Assembly: GCF_029603155.1 (NCBI RefSeq)
Contig: NZ_JAPMUA010000003.1
Location: forward strand, 186,001 to 250,000
Reading direction: 5' to 3'
Origin: Galbibacter pacificus
Lineage (GTDB): Bacteria; Bacteroidota; Bacteroidia; Flavobacteriales; Flavobacteriaceae
Length of the DNA: 64,000 bases
This document shows, in pieces, positions 16,752-25,800 of this stretch (position 1 is its first letter; every line of letters begins with the position of its first letter). The position numbers and the translations under genes were made by a program. The notes under the pieces are model-generated. The model ran no database searches. It was not told the origin of the DNA and saw only the letters and a program-made list of their open reading frames with translations.

Positions 16752-17891
16752 TTATTCATGGATATAATCTTTTAATATATTACTAATCATTGGCTTGTAG
16801 AACCTCCAAAAAAATTCCTTCTGGCTTTCTAAATTTTCCGAATCGTAAAAAGTACTTTGAAAGATTTCTATTCCTTTAAAATAAGAGGTGTTCAATGATA
16901 TCTTATTATCACAAAAATCACCAGACAAGTAAGTAAACTTATAAGAGCCCGATTTGTTGGTTGTTACGGCAGGAAAACTGTTTGGAATATTATTCTTTTT
17001 CAAAATCATATTCCCTTTTTTAGTAACATCCAAATGGTAAACGGCATTGGATTCATTATAATTGGAATCTATTTTTATAATGTCAAACCAAAAAGTATAA
17101 TTTATCTTTTCGGGTACCGCGTACATGGATTGAGCTTTGCTGTTACTTACAATAAAAGGATGTGCCGTCTTTAGCTCCTTTTCCATTTCGAGGACTACTA
17201 CTTGTGCCCCTTTTACCAAAACAATCCCTTCCTTTTGAAAAGACCATGTTGCATTGTTTGATTTTTCATAATTATTTACAACCCACGTAGGGAGCTCTTT
17301 ATTTACTTTTTTGTTCAAACTTTTATAATATCTTCCCGACCAACCGGTCCATTGTATATGAAATAAACTTTCGAATTTCTCCCTGTTTTCCATATCGGTA
17401 GGGTCTCCCAATATATTAAATTCTGTAATTATTGGTTTCTTTTTTTGCTTCATTAATTGTAAAAACTCAATGTCTTGATCGCTCAAGCCGCCATATAAAA
17501 TCCCATAAGGCTTTTTTTCTTTATACCAATCCATATTGTATAGCCCATAAGCATCTGTATAATATACGGCATCACAATCAAGGCTTAACTGCTCAAGCTG
17601 TTCAAAAGAAAACCTTTCCAACCCCTTAACTTTATATTTATTTTCATTGAGAGGGAAAAAACCAAAATAATCCCGATCTGATTTATACAGCTCTTTAGAG
17701 GTTTTAGAAAATTTATTGTGATTCAAAACCCAGGATAGGGAAAGATGTTCTTGCGTGCCTTTATTGACTACGGTTTTGTCTATAATTGCAATGACCAGTT
17801 TTTGTTTGGGGCTGCACAACCAGGCAACCCACATAAACAGAGGGATACATAAAATACTTATTGCAATACCAAGTATAACGTTCTTCTTCAC
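16752..17891 (-). CDS. Membrane-anchored protein of unknown function, last gene of the polysaccharide operon
   Basis: A 379-residue protein with one N-terminal membrane helix (residues about 5-27) followed by a soluble domain beginning KLVIAIIDKTVVNKGTQEHL. Further segments: DAVYYTDAYGLYNMDW, PYGILYGGLSDQDIEFL, PIITEFNILGDPT and HIQWTGWSGRYYKSL. The early Asp on a first strand, followed by a TEFN strand, recalls hydrolase barrels or deacetylases, but I cannot place it in a family. It begins two bases after the porin gene's stop, so it is surely part of the same unit. By position it parallels PgaB of the poly-GlcNAc system; this is inference only. Confidence 0.7.
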   Translation of the reverse strand: MKKNVILGIAISILCIPLFMWVAWLCSPKQKLVIAIIDKTVVNKGTQEHLSLSWVLNHNKFSKTSKELYKSDRDYFGFFPLNENKYKVKGLERFSFEQLEQLSLDCDAVYYTDAYGLYNMDWYKEKKPYGILYGGLSDQDIEFLQLMKQKKKPIITEFNILGDPTDMENREKFESLFHIQWTGWSGRYYKSLNKKVNKELPTWVVNNYEKSNNATWSFQKEGIVLVKGAQVVVLEMEKELKTAHPFIVSNSKAQSMYAVPEKINYTFWFDIIKIDSNYNESNAVYHLDVTKKGNMILKKNNIPNSFPAVTTNKSGSYKFTYLSGDFCDNKISLNTSYFKGIEIFQSTFYDSENLESQKEFFWRFYKPMISNILKDYIHE

Positions 17892-17893
17892 TT

Positions 17894-19180
17894 TTAAAAT
17901 CTTTTAATATACCCTACTCCTATAGAGTATTGATTTCCTTTGGTGTCTGTTGCGTATTCAATATTCTCGTACGTTGCTTGTGCAAATATTACATGGGTTT
18001 TCTTGATGAGTTTTCTATAGCCCAGTGAAAAATTAATAGACTTGAGTTGGGCATTGCTATTTAACAATACATTATTGGTAGCATCATCGGGAGAAAAACC
18101 TGTTCCTGCTTTCACACTGAAATAATCATCGGCTCCAGCAAAATAGTACCGTGCCGTTAATGCATAAGAATTGGACACGCCACTATCTGAAGGCGTTAGG
18201 TATGTTCTGAAATTAAACCAATAATTTTTGTAATATTTTCCAATCCCCAATGTATATACCCATGTCTGGTCTGAAAATATTAGGAGCCTAAAACCTGCGT
18301 CAGCTTCAAAGGCTGCTGGGAGATTGGCATATAAGGAAAAACCTGTCCTGTATTCTGGAAAAATTCCTTTATCGCTGGAAATTCCTCCATTCAAATACGC
18401 ATAAAAGGTGTTGGATATTCTTGGATATAAATCTAATTCAAATTGGGTGCTTCCCGTACCAAACCGATTGGCATAGTTAACACGACTTATTATGGAACCA
18501 TATTTTGTTTGCCTTGAATAATCAATGCTGGCTAAATGCCAAGGTTTGTCGAAACGTTCGTCAAAATATACAAACTCATACGAAATGCCTATTTCGTTTT
18601 TAGCCGATTCCATGCGCACATTTTGCATTAACGATCGGGCCTTGGTGGATTTTGGGTTGTTTTTTAGTACAATATTAAGCGTATTATTGGCCTCTTGGTA
18701 TTTTTTTAAATCCATTAAAATCTTGGACTTGAGAATCAGCAGTTCTTCGGAATTTGGGTTGTACTCCAAGGCGGTGTTCACAATTTGCAGGGCTCTTATG
18801 GAATCATCGTTCCAATACTCTAAACTTGCATAAGCAATTGCGGCATCAGTATAGCTTTTGTTGTTTTCGAAAACGCTACTTAAAGTAGCCCGTGCCTTAT
18901 CCGTTTGGTCTGTCCATGTGTATAACCTTCCTAAGAAGATACTTAAATCTGCATAATCAGGGGCTTTTTTGGTAGCGATTTTCATCAACCTGATGGCTTC
19001 AGTATAATCATTATTGTCAAAAGCTTCTGTACGTGCCCGTACAAAAAGTTCGTCGCTGGTTAGTGCCTCTTCTTGTGCCGAAGAAACAAAAATCGTCAAC
19101 AAACAAATTAACAAACATCCAGTCTTTTTCAGGCTACTAAAGTTTACCGATGGATTCCTTATCATCATAAAATGAATCAT
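17894..19180 (-). CDS. TPR-containing outer-membrane porin, YaiO family
   Basis: With start ATG 19180 (27 bases after the glycosyltransferase stop) this is 428 residues with a signal peptide ending VSSAQ. An open frame extends upstream to 19336 but overlaps the glycosyltransferase and looks non-coding. Residues about 25-170 are TPR-like helices (NNDYTEAIRLMKIATKKAPD, SILMDLKKYQEANNTLNIVL). The rest is a barrel with GISYEFVYFDERFDKPWHLA, YARYYFAGADDYF-type strands and a terminal GNQYSIGVGYIKRF ending in Phe. The TPR-plus-barrel architecture matches YaiO and parallels PgaA, suggesting export of the polymer made by the neighbouring synthase. Confidence 0.85.
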   Translation of the reverse strand: MIHFMMIRNPSVNFSSLKKTGCLLICLLTIFVSSAQEEALTSDELFVRARTEAFDNNDYTEAIRLMKIATKKAPDYADLSIFLGRLYTWTDQTDKARATLSSVFENNKSYTDAAIAYASLEYWNDDSIRALQIVNTALEYNPNSEELLILKSKILMDLKKYQEANNTLNIVLKNNPKSTKARSLMQNVRMESAKNEIGISYEFVYFDERFDKPWHLASIDYSRQTKYGSIISRVNYANRFGTGSTQFELDLYPRISNTFYAYLNGGISSDKGIFPEYRTGFSLYANLPAAFEADAGFRLLIFSDQTWVYTLGIGKYYKNYWFNFRTYLTPSDSGVSNSYALTARYYFAGADDYFSVKAGTGFSPDDATNNVLLNSNAQLKSINFSLGYRKLIKKTHVIFAQATYENIEYATDTKGNQYSIGVGYIKRF

Positions 19181-19206
19181 TTTAAATATCTTAATTATTA
19201 GGTTAT

Positions 19207-20628
19207 CTATTTTGCCGCATTTCTTAAGCCCGTCCTGTTCATAATACCCCATGATTTTCTTCCTCGAAATAAATCGATATTCCCTTTCAAGCATGCCCAA
19301 AGTATAAAGGGATGGTATAAAACAGGCTCTAAACACGCCGTAATTATTAATTTATATATGTAATTGGTTTTTTTGTATTGCTGAAATGAATATTCTTCAA
19401 ACAATAAGGCCGTAACCGAATATAAAATGCCAAAGCAGTAGGAAACCAAAAAGAAACTTAAAGCAAAAAGCCATTCTATTTGACCTAGGCATAGTAAAAC
19501 GATAAAAAAAATAATTCCTATAAATTCTATTAATGGTGCCAGCCATTCAAAAAACAACCAATAAGGAGTGCTCAGCATTCCTAGAACCTTGTATTCGGGG
19601 TTAAAAATCATAGCTTTATGAAGCCAGAGTGTCTCTGCCGTTCCCCTTGTCCACCTGTTGCGTTGCCGGTGCAGGACTTTCCAGTCTTGTGGAACTTCTG
19701 TCCAACATAATGGGTCTGGTATAAACCCAACGGTATATGCTTCATTTCGGGCTCTCATCATTTTTCGCATGCGTACCAAAAGCTCCATATCTTCGCCAAC
19801 GGTATTGGTGTTATAACCGCCGGCTTCCATAACCGTATTTTTGTCAAACATTCCAAAAGCCCCGGAAATAAGCAGCAATCCATCCATTCGGGACCAAGCC
19901 ATTCTTCCCATTAAAAATGCCCTAAAATATTCTATGACCTGTGCTCTTGCCACAAATTTATTGGGCAACTTTACTTCTATAACCTTTCCATCTTCAATAA
20001 TACATGAGTTGGCAATGCGTATAACCCCTCCAGAAGCTATGACTTTCTTTTTATTATTTAAAAATGGTTTTATCAACTTTAAAAGTGCGTCACTTTCCAA
20101 AACACAATCAACATCGATACTACATATAATTCCGTGTTTACATACATTTATACCGGTATTGAGCGCATCGGCCTTGCCCCCGTTTTCTTTATCGATTATT
20201 TTTAAATTTTTAAAAGACTTGCTCTTGGACTTGTATACTTTTTTTATTTCCTTGGTCGGAATGAAATTATAATGCAATGCATCGTCTTCTACTAAATGAA
20301 AGCTTTTAATGAGCCTGTTTAAAGTTTCATCTTTACTGCCGTCGTTAATAATAACAATTTCATAGGAAGGATAATTAATGGTCAGCAACGACCTGATATT
20401 TTCTACAATGTTTGCTTCTTCATTAAAGGCTGGTGCCAGTATTGAAATAGATGGTAAGCTTGTGGATTGTAACAAGGCCACTTCGTCTTTTAAATTGTAC
20501 TTTCTTTTATAATCCCGAATTTCGAAAAAAGAAAATATCGCCGAAAAAATATATCCCGAACATATTATTATCCCATAAACTAAAAATAGCCAACTAAGTA
20601 TTTCCGATATTTGGTTTAAATTTATAAT
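19207..20628 (-). CDS. Processive family-2 glycosyltransferase with a non-canonical start codon
   Basis: The catalytic part has all GT2 synthase motifs: ISILAPAFNEE, IVIINDGSKDE, DKENGGKADALNTGI, SIDVDCVLESDAL, TVGEDMELLVRM and the QxxRW signature in RQRNRWTRGTAE. About three membrane helices follow. The first standard start (GTG 20481) would remove the N-terminal membrane segment, yet the frame stays open for 50 more codons that clearly encode it (ISEILSWLFLVYGIIICSGY, FSAIFSFFEIRDYKRKY). In that extension there is no ATG, GTG or TTG. An AAGGAG lies at 20631-20636, so ATT 20628 or ATA 20625 is the probable start, giving about 473 residues. Likely polymerises and exports a hexosamine-type glycan. 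Confidence 0.85.
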   Translation of the reverse strand: MINLNQISEILSWLFLVYGIIICSGYIFSAIFSFFEIRDYKRKYNLKDEVALLQSTSLPSISILAPAFNEEANIVENIRSLLTINYPSYEIVIINDGSKDETLNRLIKSFHLVEDDALHYNFIPTKEIKKVYKSKSKSFKNLKIIDKENGGKADALNTGINVCKHGIICSIDVDCVLESDALLKLIKPFLNNKKKVIASGGVIRIANSCIIEDGKVIEVKLPNKFVARAQVIEYFRAFLMGRMAWSRMDGLLLISGAFGMFDKNTVMEAGGYNTNTVGEDMELLVRMRKMMRARNEAYTVGFIPDPLCWTEVPQDWKVLHRQRNRWTRGTAETLWLHKAMIFNPEYKVLGMLSTPYWLFFEWLAPLIEFIGIIFFIVLLCLGQIEWLFALSFFLVSYCFGILYSVTALLFEEYSFQQYKKTNYIYKLIITACLEPVLYHPFILWACLKGNIDLFRGRKSWGIMNRTGLRNAAK

Positions 20629-20647
20629 AGCTCCTTGGTTTTATATA

Positions 20648-21661
20648 TTAGTTAATCATGAAATTCTTTTCGACTTGTAAATAGGTAAGCTCTGTCCTCT
20701 TGTCCTGATTGCTTATAAGGGACTTCAGTTCTTTTAACTGATCAATTCTTCCCAATGCCTGAATTGCTTTTATTATTTCGCTTTTAACAACCTCTTCTTC
20801 ATCTTTAAAACTTGGAATTACCTTCTCCAATAAAGCTTCATAATGAAGTTTATACAGGGCACGGATTGTTTCTTTTCGTACATGTGGATTCTCATGGTAT
20901 AAAAAAGGAATTATCTTGGGAATATTTTCGAATTGATTAAATTGTTGGATCATTTTAATTGAAAAAATGCGGATTGTAATTAAATGATGGTCTAACCATA
21001 TGGAAAAGTCTGGAGTTTCCCCTGTGTAAGCATATTTAATACTATCTTCAATGTAAACAAGCTCCCATAGGGTTAATTCAGTTTTTAAATTTTTAAAGAA
21101 TGACAAGGGATTGTTGGTGGCAGTTTTTAAAAAATAATAAATAGCCTGTTCCCTAACTTCTTCATGCTTTGCATTTAAATAGGGCGATACTAATCTTGGT
21201 TCTTTGACTAACAGTTCTGATAAGACATATATTGCCCGCGCCTTAGCATACCAACTCCCTTTTTTTAATATGTTGAACACAAATTGATCGAGTTCCAGTT
21301 CTTGGAACACTTTTTTTATTAAAACGGACGATTCTCCCTTAAAGTTTTCATTATATATTAAAATCTGCCGAAGGGTTATTTTTTTCTTTAAGGGGGTATT
21401 TAAATGTTTGGATTTAAAGGTTTCGATTTCATTTTTAATATCAAAATCATCGTTAAACATATAATTATTTAAAAATTCATCTGCATTTTCTTGATACGAA
21501 ATTTTGTGCCTTTCCCGTTGGTTTTTATAAATACGAAGATAGACAAGGGAACAGATAACCATAATTATAAATACTAGAAATAGGACTATAAAGAGTGCAT
21601 TTAACTTTAGTATCCATGGCCAATCGTTTACTATATGTTCGAGTGAATTCAAAAAAATCAA
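20648..21661 (-). CDS. HEAT-repeat membrane protein
   Basis: A 337-residue protein with one N-terminal membrane helix (about residues 20-45). A cytoplasmic helical-repeat domain follows: GSWYAKARAIYVLSELL, HEEVREQAIYYFLK, IPFLYHENPHVRKETIRALY and EEEVVKSEIIKAIQALGRID are HEAT units. Such repeats bind other proteins. The start is TTG 21661, overlapping the receiver-gene stop as TTGA, so translation is coupled. Placed between the response regulator and the synthase, it is a natural candidate for an adaptor that passes the phosphorelay signal to the glycosyltransferase; that is inference from position. Confidence 0.8.
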   Translation of the reverse strand: MIFLNSLEHIVNDWPWILKLNALFIVLFLVFIIMVICSLVYLRIYKNQRERHKISYQENADEFLNNYMFNDDFDIKNEIETFKSKHLNTPLKKKITLRQILIYNENFKGESSVLIKKVFQELELDQFVFNILKKGSWYAKARAIYVLSELLVKEPRLVSPYLNAKHEEVREQAIYYFLKTATNNPLSFFKNLKTELTLWELVYIEDSIKYAYTGETPDFSIWLDHHLITIRIFSIKMIQQFNQFENIPKIIPFLYHENPHVRKETIRALYKLHYEALLEKVIPSFKDEEEVVKSEIIKAIQALGRIDQLKELKSLISNQDKRTELTYLQVEKNFMIN

Positions 21662-22023
21662 TTGTTTTCTATAGTTCTTTTCACCCTTAATGATAATTCA
21701 TTGGGGCTGAATGGTTTTGTAATAAAATCATTGACACCCATTTTAAATGCATCCATAATAATTTCCTCCTGTTTTGAAGTAGAAAGCACAATAACGGGCA
21801 ATTCGGGGATGTTGTTTTTTATGTGCTCAATAAGTTCTATGCCATTAATAAAAGGAAGCATTAAATCGGTTATAACAAGCTGGAAAGCATCGGTTTCAAG
21901 TATTTTTAATGCTTTCCTGCCATCTTGTGCCACTACCACTTGGTATCCATCCTTGGTTAATTTAAATTCCAACGATTTTACAATCATTGGATTATCTTCA
22001 ATAATTAATATTTTCTTTTTCAT
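21658..22023 (-). CDS. Stand-alone receiver-domain response regulator
   Basis: A 121-residue CheY-like protein. All phosphorylation residues are present: the acidic pair Glu9-Asp10 (IIEDNP), phospho-acceptor Asp53 (VITDLMLP), Thr82 in VLSTS and Lys103 in FITKPFSP. There is no output domain, so it must act by binding a partner. It starts four bases after the Hpt gene and overlaps the HEAT-repeat gene, so it is the likely final receiver of this phosphorelay. Confidence 0.93.
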   Translation of the reverse strand: MKKKILIIEDNPMIVKSLEFKLTKDGYQVVVAQDGRKALKILETDAFQLVITDLMLPFINGIELIEHIKNNIPELPVIVLSTSKQEEIIMDAFKMGVNDFITKPFSPNELSLRVKRTIENN

Positions 22024-22027
22024 TTTT

Positions 22028-22747
22028 TCAATTAAGCTTGGGAAACTCTTTTTTTAGTTCATCTATAATGTTTAAATATTCTTGATTAAGTTTTTCGGCC
22101 AAGGCCGATATTTCCTCATCTTTGGCCTGGTAGCATATTTTATCGCACAGTACTCTGCAATGATCATTTTCCAGCATTTCAAACGAGGGCTTGATATTGT
22201 GTGCTATTTCTCGGGCGGTCTTGAATTCAAGATTTTTTACTGCCTGTTTTAGCTCGTTGAGTTTTGTGTATACGGAGTCTTTAAAAATCTGTAGGGATTC
22301 GAGTATAAAGGCAGTGTTATTGTCAGATAATTGCTTTAAATAATTAAGTGAATATGGTTTTGCCCCTTTTTTTAAATTTTCTGATGATTCGTTCACAAAA
22401 GACACGATATTCATTATATCCTTTTCTGTAATAGGCTTGTTTATAATAAAGAAAGGCTCTTCGTTATTAAGGTCCCCATGGACTTCTTTTTCTGTTATAA
22501 GGACTGCCGGCATATTAAGATTAAGCTCCATTGATAAATAATCCAATAACTGAATTGAGGTAAGCGGCCCTACTTCATGGTCTATGATAAGGAAGTTATA
22601 AGAAGGGGTGTCTTTAATTTTCTGTATGGCCTGAAAACTATTTTTTGAAGACTCTATAATCCAGTCGTAATTCACGCACAAAACGGAGAGCCTATCTATG
22701 TCAGATTGATTGCTGGTTATTAATAAAATATGTAATTGCTTTGACAT
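22028..22747 (-). CDS. Degenerate receiver fused to an Hpt phosphotransfer domain
   Basis: A 239-residue protein. Residues 1-120 have the receiver fold, with Asp56 in LIIDHEVGP and Lys104 in INKPI. The acidic pair that holds magnesium is missing, with Thr11-Ser12 in that place. Residues about 135-239 form a helical Hpt domain with His183 in REIAHNIKPSFEML. It probably carries phosphate from the hybrid kinase to the stand-alone receiver; the front domain may only bind. It is 73 bases downstream of the kinase gene and four bases ahead of the receiver gene. Confidence 0.85.
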   Translation of the reverse strand: MSKQLHILLITSNQSDIDRLSVLCVNYDWIIESSKNSFQAIQKIKDTPSYNFLIIDHEVGPLTSIQLLDYLSMELNLNMPAVLITEKEVHGDLNNEEPFFIINKPITEKDIMNIVSFVNESSENLKKGAKPYSLNYLKQLSDNNTAFILESLQIFKDSVYTKLNELKQAVKNLEFKTAREIAHNIKPSFEMLENDHCRVLCDKICYQAKDEEISALAEKLNQEYLNIIDELKKEFPKLN

Positions 22748-22820
22748 TGGGACTTGATCTGATAAATGTTGGTCTTTAATTAAAAGTTAAGTTCTAAACT
22801 AGAATTGAACAAAAAATTAA

Positions 22821-25800
22821 TTATGATGTTTCTCTCTTTGTTAAATAATCCAATAATACCTTTTTTATAGTGTCGTAAACTACTGGCTTTAAAACATATT
22901 CGTCCATCCCGTACTTTAAGCACCGTTCTTTTTCGCCTTTTATGGATCTTGCCGTTAACGCAATAATGGGCACATGGCTGTTATCTTTTTCTAAGGTACG
23001 TATTTCCTTTGTTGCTTCAAAACCACTCATTATTGGCATTTGTATGTCCATAAATATTAAATCGACCGTATTCTTTTTAAAAAGTCCAACAGCTTCTTGT
23101 CCATTATTGGCCTCCAAGAGTGTTGCCTTAGGCAAGATTCTTTGTATCAAGGTTCTAGCCAGTAGTTTGTTTACAGGATTATCTTCGGCAATAAGTATAG
23201 TACAGCTTATATTTTCTAATGAGGTTTGCTCTGAAATAGTAATTATATCCTGCTTCTTTTGTGGTTTTTCAATGCGGTCTATTACATTATATAATTGATG
23301 AAATATAATAGGTTTTGTAATGTTAAATTGCACTTCCAGCTCTTTACAGGCTTTATTTATGATCTCGTCATCGACAGCACTATGCAGTAACATAATAGGC
23401 AATTGGTCGCTACCTAACTTAAAATTATTCCTAATATGGTTAATCACTTCAATGCCGTTTAAGTATGGCATATTGTAATCGATTATGGCCAAATCGAAAT
23501 CATTTTGTTTTTCTAATATTTCCAAGGCCTCAATACCGTTTGAAACTGCTACAACGGCTATTTCGTTTACTTGAAGCATCTCTATTAAAATTGTTCGGTT
23601 GTTTTCGTTATCATCTACAATCAATACGTTATTTACTTTTTCGTATTGCGTACTAATAATCTCAAATTCACCTTTTTCGGTTTTAAAGTCAATAACAAAA
23701 GAAAAGGTACTTCCCTTGCCCGGTTCGCTTTTTACTTCCAATTTACTTCCCATAAGTTCTAACAAACGGTTGCTTATGGTCAACCCAAGACCTGTTCCGC
23801 CATACTTTCTGGTTGTAGATGCATCTTCTTGGTCGAAGGCATTAAAAATTTTAGCGAGGTTATGCGAAGCGATACCTACTCCGGTGTCTTTTATGGAAAA
23901 AATAAATCTCTTTTTTTCGTTATCCGGAGCATGAGATATATACCTTACTTCCATTTCTACTTCTCCTTGATGTGTAAATTTTACAGCATTTCCCAAGAGG
24001 TTTGTTAAAATTTGTCGTAAGCGAACTGAGTCGGTATACACAAAACGATCGGCAGTTGAAGAAATATCCAATAAAATTTCAAGCCCTTTGGCATGTGCCT
24101 GGTGTTTAACAATGTCCATTGTTTGGCTACATAGTTCCAAGATGTCTACTTTTTCTATATTGAGTTCTAATTTCCCTGCTTCAATTTTAGAGAAGTCCAA
24201 TATGTCATTGATAATGTCCAGGAGATGGTTGGCAGAGTTATATACTGTTTGCATATATTTCCCTTGACTGTCGGACAGGCTGGTTTTCATCAATAAGTCT
24301 GTAAAGCCTATAATGCCGTTAAGGGGCGTTCGGATTTCATGACTCATGTTAGCCAAAAACTCCGATTTAGACTTATTTGCTGTTTCCGCTTTTTGCTTGG
24401 CAATAATTAATGAAGATTCGTATGCTTTAATAGTGCTTATGTCTTGTACAATTCCATATACTTTGTTGTTCTTGTCAAAGCTTTTGGTACGGCCAATTAT
24501 GCGGACCCATTTTCTATTGGATTTAGCTGAAATAAAACGAAGCTCCAAATCGAAAGAAGTTCCTTTCTGTAAAGCCTCATCGGTGGCTGTGCGTAATTTT
24601 TCGGCATCTTCTTTTTGGTAAAAGTTAAAAGCGTCGTCCCTGTTGGGAGCATAGCTTTCGGGAACTTCGTGTATTTTTTTTGTCATGGCACTCCATGCCA
24701 AATAATCCGTTTCCTTATCGTATTCCCAACTCCCTATTTTGGCTACTTCATTCGATTGGTCGAGCATGTCCTGTAACCGCAACCGTTCTAAAACATTCTT
24801 TTTAAATTGGGTAATGTTTGCAGTATACATCAACAAGCCTCCTATTTCATTGGCTTTTTTATACCATGGTTTTACTTTCCACGTAATCCACTGCTTTGTG
24901 CCATCTGCCCTTTCAAATACTGCTTCGTCACATGTATTGATTGCTCCTTGCAAACATTCTTGATGTATTTTTTTCCAATCGTCTCCTATTTCAGGGAATA
25001 CGTCATAGTGAGACTTCCCAATTACATTTTCAGTAATCCCATAATCCTTTAGCCATTTTTTTGAAGCCGCTTGGTATATCATATTGGTATCAAACATGGC
25101 GATTGCAGAGGGGGCCTCATCAATAAATAGCTTATTTTGCTTAATACTGCTTTCCAGTTCTAGTTGAGATTCTTTTTGGGCGGTAATGTCCCAGTTGGTA
25201 CCCAACATCCTTAGAGGCTCGTTTTCAGCATTTCTGTGGAGGGAACCTTTCGCGCGTATGTAATGCACAGAACCATCTGGCCATACAATCCTAAAATCGG
25301 TATCGTAGGTGGCTTTGTTTGCTAAAGCATCGTTAAGCAGGTCCAGGACACGGTTTTTATCATCTGGATGTAAGCTTTTCTTCCATATACCAAATGAAAT
25401 TTCAGCATTGTCAGGAGATAATCCATATAATTTATACATGGTTTCATCCCATGTTATTTTTGAATTAACAACATCCAAATCCCATATGCCAATAATCGAT
25501 GCGTCTAGTGCAGTTAGTACTTTCTCGTTTGCAGCTTTAAAGTTTTGTTCTGCCAATACCCTGCGTGAAATATCCCGGAAGGCCACTAATGTAATAATAC
25601 CATTCTTGGTCCAAATAGAATTTAGGGTCATTTCAACAGGGATTTCATCCCCGTTTTTATGTAAGGCCTTCAACTCGATCATCGATGTATGATTGGCCTT
25701 ATTTATTTCAGAAATATCTTGATCTTTATTTTTTTGTTGTATCATATAATCTTCAATATGAAGACTGTGTTTTTCTCGGGACTCTTCATGAATCAACGTG

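Noticed and set aside
19181..19336. Longer N-terminus for the YaiO-type porin
   Set aside because: It overlaps the glycosyltransferase coding region and would bury the signal peptide.
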